Notes under the pieces: model-generated
What the model saw: the letters and a program-made list of their open reading frames with translations, nothing else
Database searches by the model: none
What the model was told of the DNA's origin: nothing
Part shown: in pieces, positions 34,508 to 43,521 of the stretch
Layout of the letters: each line of letters starts with the position of its first letter
How positions within the stretch are numbered: position 1 is the stretch's first letter
Assembly: GCA_002633115.1 (NCBI GenBank)
Contig: NWBJ01000110.1
Span: 33,789-97,788 of the forward strand
Source of the DNA: Muribaculaceae bacterium Zag1
GTDB taxonomy: Bacteria; Bacteroidota; Bacteroidia; Bacteroidales; Muribaculaceae
Reading direction: 5' to 3'
Length of the DNA stretch: 64,000 bases
Translations under genes and position numbers: made by a program

Positions 34508-36336
34508 GCAAGAAGTACCGCCTGAACGTGAACCGCGTGGCCGCCGTGCCGAGAAGCGAGCGTCTGCGCAAGGCTGGAGGCTCGGTGGCCTCGTCGGTGG
34601 CCAAGACCATCATCGAGAGCAAGACCGAGTCGGGGGCCCTGGGCGACGGACACACCCATGCCAACCTCGGAGACCTCGACCGCTTCGCATCGGACACAAA
34701 CGGCTACGGCTACCTGGACGGCGAAAAGATAAAGTCGGGGTACGCTGACGAGGCATGGGTGCTGTCGGATGACAGCCCGACGAGGAAGGAGTTCCTGTCA
34801 AGAATCAACCCCGACACGGCGGCAGGGCGCATCACCTTCCAGCAGGGGCTGACATCCGAGCAGAACGCCTACTTCGATGCCCAGGCGCAGTCCACCGACT
34901 TTCTGCGGGACATGCTCCTGGGCAAGGGGTGGGGCGTGGATGCTTTGGGCAATGCGGAATTTGAGTCTCTGCGCATACGCTCCAGCCTCACCGTGCTGGA
35001 ACTCATCTGCAATAGATTGTCGGCTCTTGAGGGAGACCAGATACTCACCGAGAGCGACACTATCACCGGCTTGCAGTACTTAGCGGCAACGGCCACCTAC
35101 AGGATTGACGAGGACACAACCAAACAGGTATCCTACTCGGTCAACTCGGAGGGGGAGATGGCTGATTCTGAAGGCGCCGTCCTTGACGAGTCCGACAAGT
35201 CGATAGAGAAAATCGAGAAGACCTACCGTCTCTTCTTCAAGTCGAAGTACGAGGGCTATTTCACCGCACACACCCGTGGGAGCATCCTAAAGGGCATATT
35301 CAACAACCTCCCCAAGGTCGCCGCTGACGGAAGCACAACCGGGGCTTCCTACTTCACATCGTGGATGAGGGTCGATTCCGTCAACGCCCAAGCCAATTCG
35401 GCGGTGGTCACGCTCTATCCGGACGACCAAGTCCCCTCTGGAATCAACTACGCGCCGTGTGAGTTGATGGTCGTGGCGAGAATGGGGCACCAGACCGACG
35501 AGGAGCGCCAATCGTACATCTACCTTTCCTCTACTGAGCAAAGGATGCTCATAACGATGGGCGTGATGTCGCCTACGACAGAGTTCTCCAACATCGGATG
35601 CTCCATAGGCAAGCTGCCCACTCCTTTGCTCAATTGGGCGAGAGAGAACGTCAACTCATCCCTCCCCGACACCCCTGAATACGGGTGGTTCCGCAGATTG
35701 TTCGCAGTCGGGGGCGTGATAACTGTAGACAAGGAAGGAAAGGTCATCGGACAGCAGCTCACGATGGGCGATTGGTACGAGAGATGCAATCCCCCTTGCA
35801 ACCGATGGATCAGCGAGGACGACCGCTTCTACAACGCGGTGACGGCAGAATGGATTTCAGAGAAGTGCATCACTGGCGTTTACACCCACTACGGCTGCCA
35901 ATGGCTGTGCTGCAAGGACGGGACTGAGGACGAGCCTCGCTACGACTCCACGGATTGGGCGTTCCTCAGCGGAAACCCCGATTTCACTCTGGAGTTTGAG
36001 GAAACGGACTACAACGTGTCAGCTGACGGGCCAACCCTCACCCTGCACATAGTTGCCAAGTACCACAACAGAGTGATCACAGAACTGTGCGACGTAGGCA
36101 ACCTGGAATTCACGCGGCAGTCGTGGGACGTTAACGGCGACGAGCAAGTGGCCTCCGACCTGCAATGGAGCCTCAAATTCGCGGCAGAAGGAAGGATAGG
36201 GTGGACGATAGAGCTGCAAGGCTTCGATGATTTCAACATCGTCAACGGCAACACTCCGTCAAAGCTCACCTACACCGCCACGCTGGAGATACTTGACGGG
36301 TCGATAGCCGCTGCGGCAACGATTGAACTTAAATAG
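34504..36336 (+). CDS. Phage tail-tip structural protein
   Basis: A 610-residue protein overlapping the hub gene by 4 bases. The N-terminal third is the type found in Bacteroidales phages next to the hub (DGHTHANLGDLDRFASDTNG, YLDGEKIKSGYADEAW, FLRDMLLGKGWGVDALGNAE). The middle holds TITGLQYLAATATYRIDEDT and the C-terminal 100 residues form an Ig-like beta domain (VSADGPTLTLHIVAKYHNR). It probably sits at the tail end and links hub and fibres. No catalytic motif is apparent. Confidence 0.6.
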   Translation: MSKKYRLNVNRVAAVPRSERLRKAGGSVASSVAKTIIESKTESGALGDGHTHANLGDLDRFASDTNGYGYLDGEKIKSGYADEAWVLSDDSPTRKEFLSRINPDTAAGRITFQQGLTSEQNAYFDAQAQSTDFLRDMLLGKGWGVDALGNAEFESLRIRSSLTVLELICNRLSALEGDQILTESDTITGLQYLAATATYRIDEDTTKQVSYSVNSEGEMADSEGAVLDESDKSIEKIEKTYRLFFKSKYEGYFTAHTRGSILKGIFNNLPKVAADGSTTGASYFTSWMRVDSVNAQANSAVVTLYPDDQVPSGINYAPCELMVVARMGHQTDEERQSYIYLSSTEQRMLITMGVMSPTTEFSNIGCSIGKLPTPLLNWARENVNSSLPDTPEYGWFRRLFAVGGVITVDKEGKVIGQQLTMGDWYERCNPPCNRWISEDDRFYNAVTAEWISEKCITGVYTHYGCQWLCCKDGTEDEPRYDSTDWAFLSGNPDFTLEFEETDYNVSADGPTLTLHIVAKYHNRVITELCDVGNLEFTRQSWDVNGDEQVASDLQWSLKFAAEGRIGWTIELQGFDDFNIVNGNTPSKLTYTATLEILDGSIAAAATIELK

Positions 36337-36352
36337 CAAAAAACCGAAAGTC

Positions 36353-37591
36353 ATGGCAATCATAAGGAAAAGGACATCAGTAAGGCTCAACTACCGCTCG
36401 GTGGAAATCACCAAGTCGCTCAGAGTAGGCTCCGGAGTAGGCGCAGTGCAAATCTACGACGGAGGCATCGCCACGTATGAGCCGAACTACGAGCTCGTGC
36501 CCTTGCTGCTCATTCCCGAGGTTTCGATATACGACTACAACGGAATACACGCCAACGGCTCAGTCATAGAGGATTCGGCCCTGCAATCCATCAAGTGGTC
36601 GAAGATCGTCAGCGGAGTCGAGACAGAAATCACCTCAGAGCCATTCTACGGCCTCGCATCAGGAGTGTCGCCTAAGGCAGGGTGCCAAGTGTTTACGGCC
36701 ACCGACACCGACCTTGGCATAACGAGGGGAACGCTGGCAGTGCATGAGAACGTGGAGCCAGGGTCGGCTACGACCTACGTGTTCACAGCCGTCTACTACG
36801 ATTCTACCAAGGGGGAAACCCATCAGATCAGGATGGAGCATTTGGTGCAGTGCGAGAGCGCCACATCAATGCCCGTAGTGGCGATAGACGCTCCCAACAC
36901 CATCTTTTGGAATCCTATGAGCGACATCGAGCAGTGCACGGTCACAGCCCGATTCACCGTAGGAGGGAAGACCCCGGACGCCTCCAAATTCATCGCCGTA
37001 TGGGAGGCCAAGGATTCCAACACAGATTGGCACGAGGTAGGCACGCTGCTGTCGGACTTCTTCGCAAAGGTCAGCGCGGACGGAATGAGCGTGACGGTCA
37101 AGTACGAGCTTATGGGCGCTGGCACGAGACTGAGGGTGAGAGTCAAGTATGACCCGTCTGGCGCCCCATCCTCAGTGACCCTCGATGCCCAGTCGCCAAC
37201 GGCTCAGGTGAGGTTCCGCCGGCAGTTCCCCAACCTCGACGGGCAGCTGTCCATACCCAACAGCGTAGACCCCACGCTTACGGCTGTGTCGGTCAAGACT
37301 GTGCTCACCGATATGAGAGGGCACCTTGTGGATAACTCCAAAGGCATAGCCGTGCCGAAGATATACGTGGCTCCAAATTCCTCAGCCTACGATTCCTCGC
37401 TCAGCTACACGCTGGCCGGGCAAGGGGAATTGGTCACAATACCCACCTCCACATTCGTCAAGCTAGACACCGGCAGGAACGGCGCCTGCTTCGGATTGGA
37501 GATAGCGGATTTGGGGTACAACAAGATACTGACCGATGCGGACGGCAATTACTTGACCGACGGCGACGGAAAGATACTGCTCGGAAGATAA
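36353..37591 (+). CDS. Phage tail-associated protein with Ig-like domains
   Basis: 412 residues from the ATG at 36353. An upstream in-frame ATG at 36323 lies within the previous gene and gives a poor N-terminus. The body is beta-rich with Ig-like spacing, and the end LTDADGNYLTDGDGKILLGR is a short repeat typical of tail proteins in Bacteroidales prophages. It precedes a small protein and another Ig-like gene. The function is presumably structural, in the tail tip. Confidence 0.55.
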   Translation: MAIIRKRTSVRLNYRSVEITKSLRVGSGVGAVQIYDGGIATYEPNYELVPLLLIPEVSIYDYNGIHANGSVIEDSALQSIKWSKIVSGVETEITSEPFYGLASGVSPKAGCQVFTATDTDLGITRGTLAVHENVEPGSATTYVFTAVYYDSTKGETHQIRMEHLVQCESATSMPVVAIDAPNTIFWNPMSDIEQCTVTARFTVGGKTPDASKFIAVWEAKDSNTDWHEVGTLLSDFFAKVSADGMSVTVKYELMGAGTRLRVRVKYDPSGAPSSVTLDAQSPTAQVRFRRQFPNLDGQLSIPNSVDPTLTAVSVKTVLTDMRGHLVDNSKGIAVPKIYVAPNSSAYDSSLSYTLAGQGELVTIPTSTFVKLDTGRNGACFGLEIADLGYNKILTDADGNYLTDGDGKILLGR

Positions 37592-37611
37592 TCAGCAAAA
37601 TAGATAAAGAT

Positions 37612-37926
37612 ATGGCATACTACATCAAGGTAAGGAAAGAGATAGCCAAGGAGTTCGGGCTTTTGAGCCGAGGCAAAATAGCCGACGGAAGCTACCTCCT
37701 TTGGCAGAACGACATGACGCGCCTCGGCCCGATGTGGAAGTTCCAAGAGAACCTCGCACGGATCGGAGGCGTAGCGCTCACTCCCGAGCAAGCCGCCAAG
37801 GAGCGAGTGGGAGTGCTGTGCACGGAAATGCCCATCCCGACTGACGATTACTACAAGTCGCTGTGCGGATTGGCTGAACAAGAGGAAACCTCAGAGGAAG
37901 AGCCTACGGGGGAGGCTGACGCATGA
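37612..37926 (+). CDS. Small phage protein with acidic C-terminus
   Basis: 104 residues beginning MAYYIKVRKEIAKEFGLLSR, with a helix-rich first part (MWKFQENLARIGG) and a very acidic tail (EQEETSEEEPTGEADA). It overlaps the next gene by 4 bases (ATGA), so the two are translationally coupled. I do not recognise the family. A role in tail-tip assembly is inferred only from position. Confidence 0.55.
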   Translation: MAYYIKVRKEIAKEFGLLSRGKIADGSYLLWQNDMTRLGPMWKFQENLARIGGVALTPEQAAKERVGVLCTEMPIPTDDYYKSLCGLAEQEETSEEEPTGEADA

Positions 37927-39074
37927 GCACCGCAACAGTAACCTGCTCAGTCAAGTTCGTGCAAGGCGTTGGGTCTTACACCGCAGCCATCACCTGCTCG
38001 AAAGGATCGCTGTGGCAGATATACGACCAAGACACCGGAGCCCTAACCCCATCCTTCGCCACACTGAAGCCGGTGCTTGAATTGGTGGTCTACGGCTCCA
38101 AACTCAACTCGTCTGGAAGCTCGACAGTCACTCCAGCAGCTTTCAGGGCGTGGATTAACGGAGAGGAATTGTTCTTCTCAGACACCACGAACCTCTGCAC
38201 CAACTCATCATTCCTCGGAGTGTTCAAGCGAATACTCCCCACGGATTCGGAGGGCAACGGCCACTACGGACTGCAGATCGTCAAGGACTTCGTGGGCGAC
38301 CTCGCATTCATATCCCCGACCATAGAGCTGGCCGGCCAACTGCCAGCCTCGCTAGGAGTGACAGACACGTGGGTTAAGGCCACCACCACCATCTCGGTCA
38401 AGCCAGGCCAATCGGACGTGGCTCAGATGAGCATCTACGCCGCATCTGGCGACTTCACCTTAGAGGAGGAGGGAGAAACCGTTGTATTGGCCCCAACCGT
38501 CTACAAGGGATTCACAGACGTTACCTCGTCCTGCTACTACAAGTGGTACAAGATGGGCAGCACTGGCGAGTGGTCGGAAATCACTGGCTCGGCTCTCCAA
38601 TCCATAGTAGCCACGGGAGCAACAGGCTTGCTGGTGACCCGTGACGACGTGGACGGAATGCAAGCGTTCCTATGCCGCGCGTTCACCGACACGACCTACG
38701 CCAATATCCTCTGCTCTGCAGTGCAGACGGTGCAGGACACCAAGGACGAGTACTACATCGACCCCAACCCCACGCCCGCAGACATGATCATCACCAACGA
38801 TGACGCAGACAGAAGCCAAGTGGTGTTCGCCCCCAAGCTGATGAGGTACGTCAGCGGAGTTGCTACCGCAGTGTCGCCCCAACCGCAGTTCCTGTTCTAC
38901 ATTCACGACGCGCTCGGAAATCCACTGAACGAGTGGCAAGACGGGGTTGAGGGCGACCAAGGCTCGGATTTGGAGAAATACACTGCCCCACTATCATCTT
39001 ACACCGTCACGCTCGCACAATGCCAGCAAGCGGACGGGGACGTGGGGGTTATCATACAGACCGCAGATTCCTAA
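37923..39074 (+). CDS. Phage tail-associated beta-rich protein
   Basis: A 383-residue protein starting with MSTATVTCSVKFVQGVGSYT, followed by beta-sandwich-like modules (TITSV-type strands; SSCYYKWYKMGSTGEWSEIT resembles an Ig-like domain) and a C-terminal part rich in Asp and Gln. It belongs to the same run of tail-tip genes as the 1129-residue fibre. No enzyme motif is visible. Probably a structural or receptor-contact protein. Confidence 0.5.
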   Translation: MSTATVTCSVKFVQGVGSYTAAITCSKGSLWQIYDQDTGALTPSFATLKPVLELVVYGSKLNSSGSSTVTPAAFRAWINGEELFFSDTTNLCTNSSFLGVFKRILPTDSEGNGHYGLQIVKDFVGDLAFISPTIELAGQLPASLGVTDTWVKATTTISVKPGQSDVAQMSIYAASGDFTLEEEGETVVLAPTVYKGFTDVTSSCYYKWYKMGSTGEWSEITGSALQSIVATGATGLLVTRDDVDGMQAFLCRAFTDTTYANILCSAVQTVQDTKDEYYIDPNPTPADMIITNDDADRSQVVFAPKLMRYVSGVATAVSPQPQFLFYIHDALGNPLNEWQDGVEGDQGSDLEKYTAPLSSYTVTLAQCQQADGDVGVIIQTADS

Positions 39075-39086
39075 CCATACAGAACT

Positions 39087-42000
39087 ATGTCAACGCCGAG
39101 AGTGACAGCAGTGGCATCAGTCCACTACCAAGTTAACGGAGTGAGCGCGGCATCAGCCACGCTCAACCCCTCGTCGCGCGTTGTCGCCAAGGGATTCAGC
39201 GGAACGCTCACCGCCTCGCTGTCGGTCAAGCTCGGATCCGATGAAGTAGCCTACAACTCATCCTCATACCCCAAGTACTCGTACAGAACGTACTCGCTCT
39301 CCAATGCAGACGAGTTGGGAGCGCCAGCCTACGTCAACGGCCAATTCTCATTCCCCATCTCAAATGCGAGCCAAGGGGGAGAGTGCGTTATCACCATTTG
39401 GCTCTACCGCTCAGAATCCTCCTACGAGGTGGTGACCGCCACGTTCTCGGTCAGCGTCAATGGAGCCAATGGAGAGGATGGCGTATCCGCCTTGTCGCTG
39501 AAAGCCTCGCCGCAGGCGGTAAGCCTCAACGCCACCTCCGCCGCCCAGGATTTCAAGGTCTACGTTTGGTTCGAGGAAGGAGGGGCAGACGGGGAGCAAG
39601 CGCCAGACTACCTGTCGCCTTGCTTCAGGGATTTCTCAGACGCTGACGGATACGACTACAACGAGGGAGCCTCGGCATACGACAGCAACGCCTACATCTT
39701 CAAGGAGGGCGACATCATCATCTCCGGCCCCTACGTAGACCAAAGCACCGGCAAGCATTACTACGCGGCGAGCGTGGCGAAGGGAGCCGAGTTAGACAAC
39801 GTGCCTTGCTACATCAAGGCGTGGATTGGAGGGGTGAGCCGACTGCAAGCGTTCTACGTGACCTCCGTCACTGACGGGAGCAAAGGAGCAAACGGCAACT
39901 GGCCCTCCCACGCTTTCAAGCAGGTTGATAAGGCAGTCGCCTCGCTGCCCCGACCCGACGACACCGTAAACTACATACCCAAGTCCACGAACGCCAACTC
40001 AGCCAACTACGGATGGGTAGACGCTCCCGACAACAACAATGACGCCAAGCGGTGGTGGATGACCAAGGCCACGATCAGCGGGGACACCGGCAAGCCGATA
40101 GAGGATTCGGACGGCGAGTGCTGGTCCGTGCCCGTGCCCGTGTCGGGAGAGGACGGAGCGGAAGGGCCTCATTGGGATTTCAAGTACATGGTTGCGCCCG
40201 CAGGCTCGACACCTACCATTCCCCAAGACCTCGACATCTCCGAGCCCGACGATTGGATTGATGAGGCTCCGGCCTCAGACATAGCCAACAACAACGCCGC
40301 AGACGTTCCGTGGTACGTCTACTCCACCGCCGACAACGTGTGCGCTGGCAAGTGCACGGACGAGGTGCCAAGCTACAACTCATACGCAGAGTGCCTTTGG
40401 ATGACGATGGCCCAGAGGGACGCTGACAACAACGTGGTGGGGATTTGGCAGAAGCCGATAAAGGTGTCGGGCGAGGACGCTATGGACGGGAACGATTCAG
40501 TGAGCGTAGTGGCAAATCCCTCAACCCTCACCATCAATCCCTCCGACACTGGGATAGCCACGATAGGGGTGACTTGCTTCATAGGAGCCACTCAAATCAG
40601 CGTCTACGAAAGCGCATCGTCTGTTATCCCGTATTTCCGCATAATCGGCACACGTTTCTCGGCAAGCAGCGGCATGGATTTCGAGGTGTCTGGAAACACC
40701 GTGACTTGTACCTCAGACGGAAAGACCGCTGGCACGATATACATAGGGGTGAGGGTGACGAGGAAAGTCAACAACGCCACGACACGCCAAGTCGAGACCG
40801 TCAACGAAACCCATACCATCCAAATCCCGCTGCACATAGCCCTCCAAGGAGAGCAAGGATACAGGGGCGCTCAGCACCGCCACTTCGTCTGGGATGATTG
40901 CGAGCCAGGATTCCAATTCTACTGCGGAGGGGTCGACGAGGACGGAAACCCCGAAGAGTACTACGACACCGTGCAGTACGCCGCCGATGGAAAGAGCGAC
41001 ACCGACGCGGCGAGGTATTTCCTCTGCAAGGTGTCGCACCAAAAGGATGCGACAGTGCCGCCACCCAACAGCGTCTACTCTGACACCAACAAGGATGGAG
41101 TGTGGAACGAGGGAGTGACCAAGCAGGCCCTCATAGCCTCCTACGTGATATTGGCTGACAACGCCGACATCAAGCTTCTGCAAGGCCAAGGAGTGCTGAT
41201 GATGAGGGACGGGGAGGTCACGTGCGGAATGACCAACGGCACGGGAGACTTCGCCTCGTTCTTCGCCAATCCGAGGCTTGCTCCCATCAGGGTGGATTCT
41301 TTCCAATACGCCACAAAAGCCACAGGCTCGCCCCTCGTCAACTACACGTGGGAAGATGCGCCGCCCTCAGTGAAGAATGGCTACGATCTGATATGGAGAG
41401 CAATCGTGCTGATGTCTGACGGAAGCACGACCACCACATCTGTGAAAGTAGGCTATTCCAATTCGTCGGGCATTTCCAGGATACCCACTGTCGCCATCAC
41501 CTACGCATTGGTGCCTACTGGAGATTCAGTGACCTCCGAAGACAACGACTATTCGTGGGGGAAGAACGCTGTGGCTCCTTGCGACGGATATTCCTTGTGG
41601 GCGAGGATGGACTGCTCAGGAACAATCTCATTCCTCAAATTGGGCGACTGCGTAGCCTCTGACAACTTCGACAATGCGAGAATGGTGCTGAGCCACAACG
41701 GCAGAGCCTATTGGGGAGAAAGGTACGGTTCACGATTCGGCATTGTACCGCAGGAGGGCCTCAATCCACCGATGGGCTACATCACCGACAGCAACGGGGA
41801 GATAGTGGTGCAGATGGACGGAAGCTACATCTACTCCATCAACGACATATTCGGCACTGGAGCCGACCCCACGATAAGCGATATGTCGCTCACCGCCTCG
41901 GATATGGCTGAAGAGGTGTCGCAGACGTTCTCGGTAGCCTCTCCCTGCTCCGCAGTGGTCACAGGCACTGCCACCGCAGCTGCCACCACTGAGCCCGCAT

Positions 42001-42476
42001 CGTCGGATTCGACCACCACAACCACCACCTACACTGGCGATGGCACCACGCTCACCAAGACCACCACGACCACGACCCAAAAGGCCAAGAACGTAATCAC
42101 CGCCAAGGCTTACCTCGACGGAACATTGATAGGAGCCATCTCGGCTTGCAGCACCCACGACACGACCACGTACCCCGTGACGGAAACATCATCATTCACC
42201 AAGAAGATGATTCTCGCGGCCGGGGTGCACACCATCAAGCTTGTGAGAGCCACCAACTCCAACGGCAACGGCACTGCCTCGCTGACGGGAGTGGGGATAA
42301 GCCTCACTTTCTCGAGGAACGTCAATAGGCACTTCGCCAACGGAGACATCCTCGGAATTGACACCGACAACTACTACATCAAGTACATCGACGAGGACGG
42401 GAAGCTCCAAGTGAAGCTCAGGAGCAATGGTGGCTCGGTGATAGACGTGATAGAGAAACTGAACAGCATAACATAA
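39087..42476 (+). CDS. Large phage tail fibre-like protein
   Basis: A 1129-residue protein built from several beta domains separated by Gly/Asp/Glu-rich hinges (NGANGEDGVSALSLKASPQA, SVTDGSKGANGNWPSHAFKQ, VPVSGEDGAEGPHWDFKY, GEQGYRGAQHRHFVWDDCEP), the layout of tail fibres with short collagen-like turns. Residues 985-1020 are a low-complexity Thr tract. A trimerisation-like end, YIKYIDEDGKLQVKLRSNGG, is followed by a short helix. It lies just before three small paralogous genes that probably encode receptor-binding tips. Confidence 0.65.
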   Translation: MSTPRVTAVASVHYQVNGVSAASATLNPSSRVVAKGFSGTLTASLSVKLGSDEVAYNSSSYPKYSYRTYSLSNADELGAPAYVNGQFSFPISNASQGGECVITIWLYRSESSYEVVTATFSVSVNGANGEDGVSALSLKASPQAVSLNATSAAQDFKVYVWFEEGGADGEQAPDYLSPCFRDFSDADGYDYNEGASAYDSNAYIFKEGDIIISGPYVDQSTGKHYYAASVAKGAELDNVPCYIKAWIGGVSRLQAFYVTSVTDGSKGANGNWPSHAFKQVDKAVASLPRPDDTVNYIPKSTNANSANYGWVDAPDNNNDAKRWWMTKATISGDTGKPIEDSDGECWSVPVPVSGEDGAEGPHWDFKYMVAPAGSTPTIPQDLDISEPDDWIDEAPASDIANNNAADVPWYVYSTADNVCAGKCTDEVPSYNSYAECLWMTMAQRDADNNVVGIWQKPIKVSGEDAMDGNDSVSVVANPSTLTINPSDTGIATIGVTCFIGATQISVYESASSVIPYFRIIGTRFSASSGMDFEVSGNTVTCTSDGKTAGTIYIGVRVTRKVNNATTRQVETVNETHTIQIPLHIALQGEQGYRGAQHRHFVWDDCEPGFQFYCGGVDEDGNPEEYYDTVQYAADGKSDTDAARYFLCKVSHQKDATVPPPNSVYSDTNKDGVWNEGVTKQALIASYVILADNADIKLLQGQGVLMMRDGEVTCGMTNGTGDFASFFANPRLAPIRVDSFQYATKATGSPLVNYTWEDAPPSVKNGYDLIWRAIVLMSDGSTTTTSVKVGYSNSSGISRIPTVAITYALVPTGDSVTSEDNDYSWGKNAVAPCDGYSLWARMDCSGTISFLKLGDCVASDNFDNARMVLSHNGRAYWGERYGSRFGIVPQEGLNPPMGYITDSNGEIVVQMDGSYIYSINDIFGTGADPTISDMSLTASDMAEEVSQTFSVASPCSAVVTGTATAAATTEPASSDSTTTTTTYTGDGTTLTKTTTTTTQKAKNVITAKAYLDGTLIGAISACSTHDTTTYPVTETSSFTKKMILAAGVHTIKLVRATNSNGNGTASLTGVGISLTFSRNVNRHFANGDILGIDTDNYYIKYIDEDGKLQVKLRSNGGSVIDVIEKLNSIT

Positions 42477-42496
42477 CCCACATAATCAATGAAGAT

Positions 42497-43009
42497 ATGG
42501 CAACAGAAGAAAGAACATTGGCAGTAGGCAGCATAGCCTCGGGCAGCATAGCGAGCACAGACAGATTCCTCGCCGTCACAACTGGGGGGGGGATTAAGCC
42601 AGTGAATATCAGCGAGTTAGATAGCCACGTGAAGACAACGATGCAAGATGGAGGTGAGTCGCAGAAAGCCATCGGACTGAAAGCTACCAAACTCGGCTCT
42701 TTCAAATCTGGAAGTACCGTGGGGGATTTGCTGGACGCCTTGAAGGACTGGGTGGCAGGATTGCCGAGACCGACAATCGGGTGCTGCTACGTAAGCGGAA
42801 AGGCGGCGACAATCCTCGACAACCTGCAAAATAGCTCGGCGGAGCTCGACGACGGCACGGAGGTGATAACGTTCCACATCGTGAACACGCACACATCGGC
42901 CAATTATTTCACATTGATGGCGATGTACCAAAACAGACTCCGATTCCTCTGCTACACGGCTGGCACGTGGATTATCTACGGCATCGCTCTTGAGAGACAA
43001 ACATCGTAA
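42497..43009 (+). CDS. Phage tail-tip protein 1, with in-frame G9 tract
   Basis: A 170-residue protein. The N-terminal 60 residues have the pattern of fibre attachment domains (TDRFLAVTTGGGIKPVNISE), and the C-terminal half (STVGDLLDALKDW, YFTLMAMYQNRLRFLCYTAG, TWIIYGIALERQTS) is shared with the next two genes. Codons 30-32 are three GGG codons, a run of nine G (42584-42592). Loss of one G gives a stop after four further codons, and gain of one gives a stop two codons after the run. The protein can therefore be switched off by slippage. Likely role: receptor-binding tip or capping protein. Confidence 0.6.
   Translation: MATEERTLAVGSIASGSIASTDRFLAVTTGGGIKPVNISELDSHVKTTMQDGGESQKAIGLKATKLGSFKSGSTVGDLLDALKDWVAGLPRPTIGCCYVSGKAATILDNLQNSSAELDDGTEVITFHIVNTHTSANYFTLMAMYQNRLRFLCYTAGTWIIYGIALERQTS
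42584..42592 (+). repeat. Homopolymer G9 tract in coding sequence
   Basis: Nine consecutive G, in frame as Gly30-Gly32 of the gene at 42497. A one-base change in either direction brings a stop codon within a few codons. Confidence 0.95.
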
Positions 43010-43048
43010 ACCCGGGGAGACGACCCCTCCCCACAACACAGAAAGAAT

Positions 43049-43501
43049 ATGGCAACGACAGTTACTGACAATGACATGCTTTCCCTCATGAAAAATGGGG
43101 GGGGGTGCAACGCAATGCTAATCAGCGAGTTAAGAAAAGCGACAAATGAGGCTACCCAAATCTGCGCGGTCACTACGGGAATGACCGTAAAGGACATCTA
43201 CGATGCGATACTGGCGTGGATGCAAGGAGGAAACTCTTTCCAATTCGGATTCGGCTACATATCCTCTTGCGACCCCGTAGGATTGCTGAAAAACCTGCAC
43301 GACACCTCCTGCTCTTTATCCTCAGGAACTGGATACCTCGGAGTGATAGTCGCTTGCAACCACAAATCGTCGGGACAGTATTTCTCGGTGATGATGCAGA
43401 CCTACAACTATCAGGTTTCAATCAGGTTTCTGGCTTACAGGAACGGAACATGGGAGGTCGGGTACATTCCCATAACGGCGCAGACATCGGTAGTCAACTA
43501 A
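43049..43501 (+). CDS. Phage tail-tip protein 2, with in-frame G9 tract
   Basis: A 150-residue paralogue of the preceding gene. The C-terminal halves align by eye: TVKDIYDAILAWMQGG against TVGDLLDALKDWVAG, YFSVMMQTYNYQVSIRFLAY against YFTLMAMYQNRLRFLCYTAG, and a final AQTS against RQTS. Codons 17-19 are GGG GGG GGG (43097-43105). A minus-one slip reaches TAA after a few codons and a plus-one slip reaches TGA about 18 codons later. Function is inferred as for tip protein 1. Confidence 0.6.
   Translation: MATTVTDNDMLSLMKNGGGCNAMLISELRKATNEATQICAVTTGMTVKDIYDAILAWMQGGNSFQFGFGYISSCDPVGLLKNLHDTSCSLSSGTGYLGVIVACNHKSSGQYFSVMMQTYNYQVSIRFLAYRNGTWEVGYIPITAQTSVVN
43097..43105 (+). repeat. Second homopolymer G9 tract in coding sequence
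   Basis: Nine consecutive G after AAAAAT, in frame as Gly17-Gly19 of the gene at 43049. It is the same length as the tract in the neighbouring paralogue. Confidence 0.95.
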
Positions 43502-43521
43502 CCATCTAAACACAAAAGAAT

